The translations under genes and the position numbers were made by a program. A stretch of DNA of 14,719 nt. Source: Candidatus Fermentibacterota bacterium. Lineage in GTDB: Bacteria; Fermentibacterota; Fermentibacteria; Fermentibacterales; Fermentibacteraceae. The notes under the pieces are model-generated. The model saw only the letters and a program-made list of their open reading frames with translations, did no database searches and was not told the DNA's origin. Below, one piece after another: positions 1 through 7,247 of this stretch; the stretch's first letter is position 1; the number at the start of each line of letters is the position of its first letter. Location: contig JAAYTY010000081.1 of NCBI GenBank assembly GCA_012523605.1, positions 1 to 14,719 on the forward strand, in the 5' to 3' direction.

Positions 1-884
1 ATGTCGGCCAGGCGGCGCTCCACGGCCCTCACTACAGCCTGCTTGTCGGACATCCATCCCGGAGCGACAAGAAGCATCGATGGCGCATCCGCGCACAGCC
101 TGTGAACCACCGTCCCCGGGTCGAGCCGGGAGACGAACCGGGCGGCCATGGCCGCATAGCCTTCCATGTCCGGGAGGATTGCGCGGCCCGCCGCATACTC
201 CTCCTCGAGCCTCGTGCCCTTCAGGACGTGGAGATTGTGGATCTTCACACCCCAGGCGCCGCTCTCGCGAACGTAGTCGGCGGTGCGGTCCAGGTCGCCG
301 CCGGTCTCTCCGGGAAGACCGAGGATGACGTGGAGCACCGCCGGCAGACCTCTAGAGCGCAGCCTGCCGAGTGCCTCCGTGCAGTCCCCGACGGTGTGGT
401 TCCTCCCCGATGCCGCCAGTGTCTCGTCGTTCGCGCTCTGCAGGCCCAGCTCGACCCAGAGGAGGGTGTTCTCGGATACGCGTGCGAGCATGTCGGCCAT
501 CTGTTCCGGCAGGCAGTCGGGCCTGGTGCAGACCGCCAACCCGACCACTCCGGGGAATCTCAGCGCCTCCGCCAGCTTCTCCTCCAGCTCCACCGGCCGG
601 CAGTTGGTCGGAGTGCAGTCCTGGAAGTAGGCGACGTATCTCGATACCCCGAACCTCCTCCGGACCGCCTTCGTTCCAGTCTCGAGCTGTGCGGTTACAG
701 TGTCCTCCGCTGTGATCCCCGGGGGAAGCGCGGCCGCCGGATTGCAGAACGAACAGCCGGCCCTGGACAGGGTTCCGTCACGGTTCGGGCAGGGAAAGCC
801 CGCCAGCACGCCCACCTTCCTGACGGGGGCGCCGAAACGCTCGAACAGCCATTCGGAGAGCTTGCGGTATGAAGCCTGCGCCAT
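1..884 (-). CDS. TIGR01212-family (YhcC-like) radical SAM protein, C-terminus cut by window edge
   Basis: Seen: read on the minus strand from ATG at 884, 294 complete codons are present before the left edge and no stop is reached. A CX11CX2C cluster (C32, C44, C47, in PCPNRDGT...GCSFCN) is the iron-sulfur/SAM-binding motif of this family. Further family blocks follow: WVELGLQS near residue 140, LGLPGET, and KIHNLHVLKGT near residue 215. The family is usually about 300 residues, so only a short tail should be missing. An AGGGG Shine-Dalgarno lies 8 nt before the start. Known: these are Elp3-like radical SAM proteins (E. coli YhcC) whose substrate is not firmly established. Odd: the block that I recall as YFQ-TNTYAPVE in relatives reads YFQDCTPTNCRPVE here, adding two cysteines. 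It is divergent from the acetyltransferase gene across only 34 bp. The family call is firm; the substrate is unknown. Confidence 0.9.
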   Translation of the reverse strand, partial: MAQASYRKLSEWLFERFGAPVRKVGVLAGFPCPNRDGTLSRAGCSFCNPAAALPPGITAEDTVTAQLETGTKAVRRRFGVSRYVAYFQDCTPTNCRPVELEEKLAEALRFPGVVGLAVCTRPDCLPEQMADMLARVSENTLLWVELGLQSANDETLAASGRNHTVGDCTEALGRLRSRGLPAVLHVILGLPGETGGDLDRTADYVRESGAWGVKIHNLHVLKGTRLEEEYAAGRAILPDMEGYAAMAARFVSRLDPGTVVHRLCADAPSMLLVAPGWMSDKQAVVRAVERRLAD

Positions 885-918
885 TACATCATCCCCTGAC
901 AACAACCGGAGGAGACGA

Positions 919-1710
919 TTGCGCCTCGGACCAGCCGCCGACGCCTTCGCCATGCATTTCGGCCTCAGGCCTGACAGGCCCGACAGGAACCTGCTGGAAG
1001 ATACATCCAGGGCATTCTCCCGGCTTCCCTACGAAAACCTTACGAAAATGCTGGCTCTGGAGGAGCACGGAGACGGGCCCGGGAGGCTGAGAAGCCCGGC
1101 CGCCGTCGTAGGCGACCACATACGAACCGGCTCCGGTGGAACATGCTTCTCCCTGACGAACACCCTTGTGGACATACTCGTCTCGTTCGGGTTTCCCGCA
1201 AGACCCGTCATGGGCGACATGAAGCACGGCAGGGACATACACTGCGCCGTCATGATCGAGTCCGCGATCGGCAGGTTTCTCCTCGACCCCGGCTATCTCG
1301 TGCACGTCCCCGTAGATCTCGAACCGGAGCGGACCGAAGTGCTGGTCGGGCCGGCCGAACTGGTCTATGCGACGGACAGGTACGGCCTGATAAGGATGAG
1401 CATCCGCTCCTCCTCCGGAACGACCGAGCGATACGTGATCAAGCCCGGCTTCGTCTCTCCCGCCGAGTTCCTCCGCCACTGGCAGAGGTCTTTCGACGCA
1501 CCCGGGATGAACGGCCTCCATCTGTGCGCGGCGGGTCGGGAGGAAAGGCTTTACGCGCACAACGCCAACCTCAGGATAGAGGATCGCGGGGGCAGGCGGA
1601 ACGTGAAGATCGGCTCCGACTGGGCTTCCAGCGTCGCCTCGGTTTTCGGAATCGATCCGGTGCTGGCAGGGAGGGCCTTCGAGTGCTGGCGGAGTCGGAG
1701 ACGGCGATGA
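919..1710 (+). CDS. Arylamine N-acetyltransferase-like protein (NAT family)
   Basis: Seen: 263 residues from a TTG start at 919, chosen because GGAGGAG (908-914) lies 4 nt upstream and because the N-terminus then matches the family; ATG 952 is the fallback. A Cys-His-Asp triad can be assigned: C76 in GSGGTCFSLTN, H108 in DIHCAVMI and D123 in FLLDPGY. The order and spacing closely follow the Cys69-His107-Asp122 triad known from Salmonella NAT. An early RLPYENL block (about 35-41) is also typical. Known: NATs transfer acetyl or related acyl groups from CoA to arylamines or amine-containing intermediates in the cytoplasm. Odd: the usual DVGFG after the Asp is DPGY here, and the C-terminal half is divergent, so the acyl donor and acceptor cannot be inferred. 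The stop overlaps the next ATG (ATGA), so the two are likely co-translated. Some secondary-metabolism amide synthases share this fold. Confidence 0.85.
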   Translation: MRLGPAADAFAMHFGLRPDRPDRNLLEDTSRAFSRLPYENLTKMLALEEHGDGPGRLRSPAAVVGDHIRTGSGGTCFSLTNTLVDILVSFGFPARPVMGDMKHGRDIHCAVMIESAIGRFLLDPGYLVHVPVDLEPERTEVLVGPAELVYATDRYGLIRMSIRSSSGTTERYVIKPGFVSPAEFLRHWQRSFDAPGMNGLHLCAAGREERLYAHNANLRIEDRGGRRNVKIGSDWASSVASVFGIDPVLAGRAFECWRSRRRR

Positions 1711-2249
1711 GGGCTCCAGTGCGCCCTGTGCTCAGGCTGGTCAGCGTCATTTCCCCGGAACCCTGCCCCCCGGGCGCCGCCCGCTCGGCTCTGACGGAAT
1801 CGTTCGGCCCGGTCGCGCTCGAGAGCCGGCCGTACCCGTTCGATATGTCCTGCTACTACGAGACCGAGATGGGACCGGGCCTCTTCCGGGTGTGGCTGGC
1901 GTTCGAAAGGCTCGCTCCGCCCGACGGAATAGCGAAGTGGAAGGAGGAGTGCTCGGTACTCGAGGATCTGTTCCGAACGAACGGATCGAGGACCGTGAAC
2001 CTCGATCCGGGGTATCTCGACTTCGGCAAGCTGGTGCTGGCCTCATTCAAGGAGGCTCCCGACAAGATCTGCGCAGGCCGGGGTGTGTGGGTCCACACCT
2101 GCCTCAGGTTCAGGTTCGGCCGCTTCGAGGCGCCGGATCACAGCTTTCCCGACTTCCGCGACGGGAGATTCGACGGCTTCATGCTGGAGGCCAGAAGGGC
2201 GTATTCGGCCATGCTCAGGCGGATTGCAGAGGCTCCGCCGGTCGAGTGA
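1707..2249 (+). CDS. DUF4416 family protein
   Basis: Seen: 180 residues, starting at an ATG that overlaps the upstream stop by 4 nt, with GGAG 6 nt before it. Family hallmarks are clear: YYETEMG near residues 50-56, RTVNLDPGYLDFGKLVLASFK in the middle, and a DHSFPDFRDGRF block near the C-terminus where relatives have a TYPDY-like block. No signal peptide or membrane segment is visible, so it is probably cytoplasmic. Known: DUF4416 proteins are of this size, occur in several deep-branching bacterial phyla, and have no established function. The overlap with the acetyltransferase gene suggests coordinated synthesis; a functional link is only an inference. Among its 19 arginine codons, 8 are AGG, which illustrates the codon preference of the region. 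Confidence 0.88.
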   Translation: MRAPVRPVLRLVSVISPEPCPPGAARSALTESFGPVALESRPYPFDMSCYYETEMGPGLFRVWLAFERLAPPDGIAKWKEECSVLEDLFRTNGSRTVNLDPGYLDFGKLVLASFKEAPDKICAGRGVWVHTCLRFRFGRFEAPDHSFPDFRDGRFDGFMLEARRAYSAMLRRIAEAPPVE

Positions 2250-2333
2250 CCCGTTGACGCTGCCTGTTCATGATAAGCCGGGTTCCCTGCCCCTGCCCGG
2301 GCCGGGATTCCCGCGGAGGGAGGGGAGGAGGAA
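2250..2333. other. Short intergenic gap, no clear element
   Basis: The 84 nt between the DUF4416 stop and the secreted-protein GTG hold only a purine-rich ribosome-binding stretch at the 3' end. A TTGACG at 2254-2259 resembles a -35 box, but no -10 hexamer lies at a suitable distance. No hairpin with a T-tract is present, so transcriptional read-through from the upstream genes is plausible. Confidence 0.4.
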
Positions 2334-3026
2334 GTGAGACTGCTGCTGGTGCTGATCGCCGCAGTGTTTCCAGCCTGCTGTGAAGTTCTCCTGAGCGACG
2401 ATTTCGACGACGGCAACGCCGACGGATGGACGGAGCTCCCGTCGCCGGGAGTCTCCTACACCGTGGAGGACGGAATGTACAGGCTCCATGGAACCTGGCC
2501 CGACGAGATCCTGGCCGCATCGTTGAACGGTGACGAGGCCGGTTCCATGAGCACTCCCGATTATTCCACGACTGTACGCGTGACCGCCGCCGACGGTGGT
2601 TTCGGGTTGATCGCCCGTTTCTCGCCGTTCGCGTTCACGGGGTACGTCGCCTATTTCGACGAAGTCTACAACATCGTGGTCATCGCCAGAATAGACGGTC
2701 CCTCGTCGGATCCCGTCCCGATCGGGATGATGTACTGCGACATCCTGCCGGATACGGAGTACAGGGTCAGATTCGAGACCTCGGGTGGGATGCTCGGCGC
2801 GAAGATCTGGATCGGCGATCCCGGAGACGAGCCGACGAACTGGCTCGTCATGGTGAACGACTCCACCTATCCCCAGGCTGGAGCCATGGGGCTCTGTGCT
2901 CTCGATACGAACACGGGCGGGACTGCCTCGATCGACGCGAGCTACGACGACGTCGTCGTAACGAACGACGTCACGCTGGGCCTGGAGGCGGGAACATGGG
3001 GAGGGATCAAGGCCGGCTTCCGCTAG
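2334..3026 (+). CDS. Secreted protein with concanavalin/LamG-like jelly-roll sequence
   Basis: Seen: 230 residues from GTG 2334, behind a purine-rich GGGAGGAGGAA stretch. The N-terminus MRLLLVLIAAVFPACC is a short hydrophobic export signal; the FPAC site is a poor lipobox, so signal peptidase I processing or an atypical lipoprotein are both possible. The body begins with SDDFDDGNADGW, the opening strand typical of laminin-G/3-keto-disaccharide-hydrolase-like jelly-roll domains. It continues with alternating beta-rich segments, an RFETSGGMLGAKIWIGDP block and a final IDASYDDVVV strand, also typical of that fold. Inference: an extracytoplasmic carbohydrate- or surface-binding protein; no catalytic residues can be assigned. 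It follows DUF4416 after an 84-nt gap and may belong to that transcript. Its last 20 bp overlap the 3' end of the convergent aminotransferase gene. Confidence 0.72.
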   Translation: MRLLLVLIAAVFPACCEVLLSDDFDDGNADGWTELPSPGVSYTVEDGMYRLHGTWPDEILAASLNGDEAGSMSTPDYSTTVRVTAADGGFGLIARFSPFAFTGYVAYFDEVYNIVVIARIDGPSSDPVPIGMMYCDILPDTEYRVRFETSGGMLGAKIWIGDPGDEPTNWLVMVNDSTYPQAGAMGLCALDTNTGGTASIDASYDDVVVTNDVTLGLEAGTWGGIKAGFR

Positions 3027-4206
3027 CTCTCTGTCCACCCCAGAGATCGACCGAGGCGAGCCGCTCGCAGGCCTTCTCCAGGTCGAGGTCCGAGAGACAG
3101 CCGAAGCTCAGCCTGACATGACTCTCGCCTGCGGGACCGAACGCCGAACCCGGGATCGCCGCGATCCCGTACCGCTCGAGCAGGGCGTCACAGACTTCCG
3201 CCGACGACATGCCGGGAGTGGCGGCGAGAGTGAAGAATCCTCCGTCCACCCCCCTCCACTCGAGTCCCCGGGCTCCGGCTGAGGCATCCCTGCAAGCCTC
3301 CATCCTCGTCCTGATGCCCGCTGCCGCCGCGCCGGCCCAGCCGGCATCCCCGATCGCTGCCTCCATCATCACCTGCGGAGCCGTGGGCGGGCAGATGACC
3401 GAGGCATCCTGGACCTTGAGGCACTCCGCGAGGATCTTCCTGTCTCCGAACAGATACCCGAGGCGCCATCCGGAGATGCCCAGACTCTTGGAGAAGCTAC
3501 CGAAAGTGAGGACATGAGGAGGCTTTCCACGCGCCCAGGGATGTCCTGCCGTGCCCGTGAAGTCGAATCTCTCGTATGTCTCGTCGATGAGCAGGCTGCA
3601 GCCCCAGCGGTCGCAGGCGTTCGAGATGTCCTCGATCTCGCTGTCCGGGATGACCGAACCGGTAGGATTCCCGGGGCTGACCAGCACGATCGCCGAAGCG
3701 TCCGCCACCTTCCTGAGAGCTTCGTCCAGCGGCAACCGCCATCCGCCGGATGTCTCCCTGGCGCGGACGGCCGTGACATCGAGCGACAGGAGCCGGGCCG
3801 CGTACTCGTGGTCGAAGTACCAGGGCTCGACCAGCACCACCCTGTCGCCCGGGTCGGCCACCGCCGCCAGGGCTCCGAGGAATGCCTGGCTCGCGCCGCA
3901 TGTGAGATGCAGCTCCGTGAAGGGATCGACCTCTATGCCCCGCCTGGAGAGCAGGTCCACGGCCAGGGCGGTCCTCGACGACTCCAGTCCCTCGTCCGGA
4001 CCGTAGCGGTGGATCTCCGGATCCCCCAGCCTCGCCTCAAGAGCCGCAATCGCCGAAGGAGGAGGGCCGAACCACGGGGTTGCCTGAGCCATGGATATAA
4101 CGTCGCGCCCGGAAGCCCTGAGTTCCCTGAAACGCTTCATCACGGAGGCCACGGGGGGCTCTCCGATGGAGGATACCCTCGCCGATGCCGGAGGCCGGAA
4201 TGGCAT
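3007..4206 (-). CDS. PLP-dependent class I/II (fold-type I) aminotransferase
   Basis: Seen: 399 residues from ATG 4206, with GGGAG 7 nt upstream; the reading frame stays open farther upstream but that stretch has no family match. The PLP-binding lysine is K240 in GSFSKSLGISGWRLGY. Other cofactor contacts are N180 in SPGNPTG, D208 and Y211 in LIDETYERF, and a C-terminal HVRLSFG that should supply the carboxylate-binding arginine. Known: this is the aspartate aminotransferase-like superfamily, which transaminates amino acids in the cytoplasm. The amino-acid substrate cannot be read from the sequence. It is distinct from the second aminotransferase in the window (LL-DAP type at 12487). It is divergent from the glycosyltransferase operon across about 100 bp and convergent with the secreted-protein gene (20-bp overlap at 3007-3026). 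Confidence 0.9.
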   Translation of the reverse strand: MPFRPPASARVSSIGEPPVASVMKRFRELRASGRDVISMAQATPWFGPPPSAIAALEARLGDPEIHRYGPDEGLESSRTALAVDLLSRRGIEVDPFTELHLTCGASQAFLGALAAVADPGDRVVLVEPWYFDHEYAARLLSLDVTAVRARETSGGWRLPLDEALRKVADASAIVLVSPGNPTGSVIPDSEIEDISNACDRWGCSLLIDETYERFDFTGTAGHPWARGKPPHVLTFGSFSKSLGISGWRLGYLFGDRKILAECLKVQDASVICPPTAPQVMMEAAIGDAGWAGAAAAGIRTRMEACRDASAGARGLEWRGVDGGFFTLAATPGMSSAEVCDALLERYGIAAIPGSAFGPAGESHVRLSFGCLSDLDLEKACERLASVDLWGGQRASGSRP

Positions 4207-4307
4207 GCGCTGCTCCCTCTCGCTCCCGGATTGCTTCGGACCCGGGGGCGCCAGACCGTTCCGGAATATATGATCGCATCGACGAACCACGGACCGGAGG
4301 ACTTGCG

Positions 4308-5432
4308 CTGAGGGTACTAGTTCTTGCGAGCTGCAGGTGGTGGAACGCGTCGGCCGAGGGGGCTGTGGCACAGGCGCAGGCCCTGGGGGGGGCCGGCTGC
4401 GATGTCGTGTTCGCGGGCCCCCGGCGTTCGCCGGCATTCCGAAAGGCGGTGGAGGCAGGGCTTCCGGCAGCAGGCGTGGAGCTTCTCGGGGCGGCCTTTC
4501 CTCTCGGGCTGGCCTCGCTCGCCCGCCTGACGGGCCGCATGCGCTTCGATGCCGTCTGCGTGCACAGATCGGAGGACCAGTCGGCCGCCGTCATCGCGTC
4601 TGGCGCGCCCGTGGTGAGAGTGCGCTCCGACATCCGCAGGCCCTCGTCCGGCCCCCTCGCACGGCTGATCGATGCAAGAACGGCCCTGGTGGTCTTCTCC
4701 AGCCCCTTCATGCTGAGGAATGGCTACTCCCGCGGGAGGAAGGGGCCGGTTGCGTGCATACCTGCGCCCGTGGACACCGGCCGGTTCGTCCCGCCGCCCC
4801 GGCGGGAGCCCGGCACGAGGATCGCGGCGGTCGGAAGGCTGAGCGAGGTCAAGGGTCACGCTGCGCTGATAAGAGCAGTGGCCAGGGTGCCGTCGGCCAG
4901 GCTCACCATTGCCGGCGCGCCGGCTCAGCTCTCGATCCGCGACCTCGAAGCGCTGGCAGGGAGTCTGGGTGCGGGCGACAGGGTGGAAGTTGTCGGGCGT
5001 GTCGAAGACGTGGCGCCTCTCTACCGTGAGGCTTTTCTGGGCGTGGTGCCCAGCCTGGCCAGCGAGGCCGTCTCCCGCGTCGCCGGTGAGATGATGGCGA
5101 GCGGGCTCCCGGTTCTGGCGGCTGCCACGAACAGCCTGGTCGACATGGTGCTCGACGGCAGGACGGGCCTTCTCCACCCGCCCGGCGATGCGGATACGCT
5201 CGCCGGGCAGATCGGCTATCTTCTGGCCAACCCCGGAATCGCCCTGGAGATGGGGGCCGCCGCTAGGGAGCGGTGCGTGCGCCTGTATTCGCGCAGGGCG
5301 GTGGCTGAAGCATGGATCGAGACTCTGCGGGGAGCCGGGTTCGGAACGCATGAAGGCGCGGGCGGGGAACACGGCGCGGTGGAGAGAGGTATCACTCCGG
5401 GAAGCGGTTTCAACCGGGAGGATGTTCGATGA
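4308..5432 (+). CDS. GT4-type (GT-B fold) glycosyltransferase, probable CTG start
   Basis: Seen: 374 residues if begun at CTG 4308, with GGAGGA 6 nt upstream. This gives MRVLVLASCRWWNASAEG, the expected first strand and loop of a GT4 enzyme. The donor-binding half begins at AAVGRLSEVKGHAALI (about 174-188). The E-x7-E motif follows at E253 and E261 in SEAVSRVAGEMMASGLPV, then a DGRTGLLHPPGD loop. Known: retaining GT-B transferases of this type build lipopolysaccharide, capsule or other glycans at the cytoplasmic membrane from nucleotide-sugars; the sugar is not predictable here. Start: no in-frame GTG or TTG lies nearby. ATG 4200 also has a GGAGG 5 nt upstream and would add 36 residues without family resemblance, so it remains the alternative. 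The stop overlaps the DUF3108 ATG (ATGA), making this the first gene of an operon. Confidence 0.85.
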   Translation: MRVLVLASCRWWNASAEGAVAQAQALGGAGCDVVFAGPRRSPAFRKAVEAGLPAAGVELLGAAFPLGLASLARLTGRMRFDAVCVHRSEDQSAAVIASGAPVVRVRSDIRRPSSGPLARLIDARTALVVFSSPFMLRNGYSRGRKGPVACIPAPVDTGRFVPPPRREPGTRIAAVGRLSEVKGHAALIRAVARVPSARLTIAGAPAQLSIRDLEALAGSLGAGDRVEVVGRVEDVAPLYREAFLGVVPSLASEAVSRVAGEMMASGLPVLAAATNSLVDMVLDGRTGLLHPPGDADTLAGQIGYLLANPGIALEMGAAARERCVRLYSRRAVAEAWIETLRGAGFGTHEGAGGEHGAVERGITPGSGFNREDVR

Positions 5433-6208
5433 CGCTGGCGCTTCTCTTGGCAGTCGCTCTTGCGGGGGATGAAGGCTATTCCCCGCGCTATGTCGAGAAC
5501 GACGCTTTCGGCCCCGGGGAGCGCCTGGTGTTCAGCGTGGAGTACGGCATCCTCAAGGCCGGGACCGCCACGCTGTCCGTCACGGGCCCCGAGGAGTACG
5601 AGGGACTGATGGCCTGGAGGATTTCGGCGACGGCGAGGTCCAATCCCGCTTTCAGCGCGTTCTTCCGTGTCGACGACCTCAACGAAGCTCTCCTGGATAT
5701 CGTTCAGCTGCATACCCTTCGATTCTACAAGCGATTGCAGGAAGGCGACTTCAGATATTCCGAGGAGGTTCTCTTCGATCAGGAGGCCGGAACGGCGTAC
5801 TACCCGGATGAGGAGAACCCCGAAGAAATGCTGGTCTCCATACCGCCCCACGCTCTGGACGTCCTGAGCTGTCTCTACTACGTCCGCACACTGCCGCTGG
5901 AGGTCGGAGCCGAATACGAAGTGGACTGCCATACCGACAACGAAAATTACCCGCTGAAGGTGAAGGTGCTCGGGAGGGAGAGAATCAGGGTTCCGGCGGG
6001 AGAATTCGACTGCGTGATGGTCCAGCCCAGGCTCAGGGGTCAGGCGATCTTCGATCAGCGCGGCGAGATCTACGTCTGGATGACGGACGACGAGAGGCAC
6101 ATGCCCGTCCTGATGCGGAGCGCGATCGTGATAGGAGAGATAGCCTGCCTCCTGGAGAGCTACACAGAGGGGGAGCCTGTGGAAGTGGCCAACCCCTTCG
6201 CCGAGTGA
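5429..6208 (+). CDS. DUF3108 domain-containing envelope protein
   Basis: Seen: 259 residues starting with a short hydrophobic segment (MTLALLLAVALAG), likely an export signal. It is followed by the DUF3108 opening FGPGERLVFSVEYGILKAGTATLSV (about residues 27-51 in two blocks). Later family features are a RSNPAFSAFFRVDD block, an ALDVLSCLYYVRTLPL block and RVPAGEFDCVMVQP, where a conversion-of-units-like beta strand repeats. The C-terminus ends in a short charged tail. Known: DUF3108 proteins are predicted periplasmic, mostly beta proteins of unknown biochemical role, frequent in Bacteroidota and Proteobacteria. It overlaps the upstream glycosyltransferase (ATGA) and the downstream RNase HIII (GTGA), so all three are probably translated from one message. 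A role in envelope glycan assembly alongside the glycosyltransferase is inference only. Confidence 0.85.
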   Translation: MTLALLLAVALAGDEGYSPRYVENDAFGPGERLVFSVEYGILKAGTATLSVTGPEEYEGLMAWRISATARSNPAFSAFFRVDDLNEALLDIVQLHTLRFYKRLQEGDFRYSEEVLFDQEAGTAYYPDEENPEEMLVSIPPHALDVLSCLYYVRTLPLEVGAEYEVDCHTDNENYPLKVKVLGRERIRVPAGEFDCVMVQPRLRGQAIFDQRGEIYVWMTDDERHMPVLMRSAIVIGEIACLLESYTEGEPVEVANPFAE

Positions 6209-7116
6209 CCGGCCCGCATTCCCGGGACCTCTCGCGCGAGGCCGCCCTCTGGATGGAGCGACTCGCCGCCGAGGGTCTCGAAGCCTCCGTGGATGGGGCG
6301 CTCCAGAACGGTCTCAGGGCGTCGGTGGCGGACGGTACGAGGTCGTGCAGGGTGAACCTGTACTATTCGAAGGCAAGAGGTTTCTCCGTCGTATTCGCCG
6401 GCGGTGACGGGAATCTCGCCGACAGGGTCTCCAGGCTCGTCGCAGCCTCCCGCGGCGGGAGGCTCTGGCCCAGGATCGGTTGTGACGAGGCCGGAAAGGG
6501 CGACTACCTCGGCCCGCTGGTCGCCGCCGCGGCCAGGCTCGACGAGGCCGCCGCCTCTGCGCTCCTGTCCGCCGGACTGGCCGATTCGAAGACCCTCTCG
6601 GACGGTCGTGTCCTGGATCTGGATGCGATGCTGTCCGGATTGGACGGCGCCTTCGTGCACAGGATCGTGATCTCCCCGGAGCGGTACAACCGATGGCTCG
6701 AAGAGAGGGCCGATGTCCGCCTCAACAGCCTGGACATGCTCTCCGAGGCTCACGGAAACGCGCTGAGGGGCCTTCTGGAACGGTGCGGAACCGCGCCGCT
6801 CATAGTGATCGACAGGTTTGCACCTGCCTCGAGGATACTCCCGCACATGCCCGAAGGGCAGCGGATCGAGCTCAGGACTCATGCGGAATCCGACCCGGCG
6901 GTTGCGGCGGCTTCGATAGCGGCTCGCGCCCGGTACATCCGCTGGCTCGACGAGGCATCCGCCTGTCTCGGAGTGCGCCTGACCGCAGGTTCTGCTGCGG
7001 GAGCCGACAAGGCTGCCAGGATGGTGGTGGAGAAACATGGAGCCGCAGCTCTGGCTGGAGTCGCCAAGTTGCATTTCCGCAATACTTTGAGAGTTGTCGG
7101 GCACCCCAACCCTTGA
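6205..7116 (+). CDS. rnhC: Ribonuclease HIII
   Basis: Seen: 303 residues from GTG 6205, overlapping the previous stop by 4 nt (GTGA). Residues 1-85 form the N-terminal substrate-binding (TBP-like) extension typical of RNase HIII, including NLYYSKARGFSVVFAG. The catalytic domain opens with GCDEAGKGDYLGPLV. The four metal-binding acids are assignable as D94, E95, D203 (IVIDRF) and D230 (AESDPAVAAASIAAR), at spacings close to D97/E98/D202/D232 of the Geobacillus enzyme. The ADSKTL block is at 126-131. Known: RNase HIII cleaves the RNA strand of RNA-DNA hybrids in the cytoplasm, and the N-terminal domain separates it from RNase HII. Its gene ends where a promoter for the next gene begins (TTGACA overlapping the TGA). 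Confidence 0.93.
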   Translation: MTGPHSRDLSREAALWMERLAAEGLEASVDGALQNGLRASVADGTRSCRVNLYYSKARGFSVVFAGGDGNLADRVSRLVAASRGGRLWPRIGCDEAGKGDYLGPLVAAAARLDEAAASALLSAGLADSKTLSDGRVLDLDAMLSGLDGAFVHRIVISPERYNRWLEERADVRLNSLDMLSEAHGNALRGLLERCGTAPLIVIDRFAPASRILPHMPEGQRIELRTHAESDPAVAAASIAARARYIRWLDEASACLGVRLTAGSAAGADKAARMVVEKHGAAALAGVAKLHFRNTLRVVGHPNP

Positions 7117-7142
7117 CATCGATCTCTGAACACATAGATATT
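7113..7142 (+). promoter_or_regulatory. Putative sigma-70-like promoter for the repeat lipoprotein
   Basis: A perfect TTGACA (7113-7118) overlaps the rnhC stop codon. It is followed after 18 nt by GATATT (7137-7142) or after 16 nt by TAGATA (7135-7140) as the -10 box. The stretch 7117-7247 is visibly richer in A and T than its neighbours and has no gene. Transcription from here would give an untranslated leader of roughly 100 nt before ATG 7248. Confidence 0.5.
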
Positions 7143-7247
7143 CCTTTGCGTGTTGCATCCCAAGTTTCCGGTTTTTTCAGGCTTGGCAGTCTTGAGTTGC
7201 ATGAAGGTTTCCCTGAAGCGTTTACCCTTGAAAGGAGCATCGGTATC

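Noticed and set aside
80..872. Several long plus-strand reading frames
   Set aside because: They lie opposite the radical SAM gene, are Arg/Pro-rich, and show no family motifs.
885..918. Divergent promoter between the radical SAM and acetyltransferase genes
   Set aside because: The 34-bp gap holds both ribosome-binding sites and no recognisable -35/-10 pair; promoters must lie elsewhere.
2254..2285. Possible promoter before the secreted protein
   Set aside because: TTGACG has no -10 hexamer at 15-19 nt.
4262..4275. TATATT-like -10 box between aminotransferase and glycosyltransferase
   Set aside because: A good -10-like hexamer on the minus strand, but no -35 resemblance at 16-18 nt on either strand; too weak to list.
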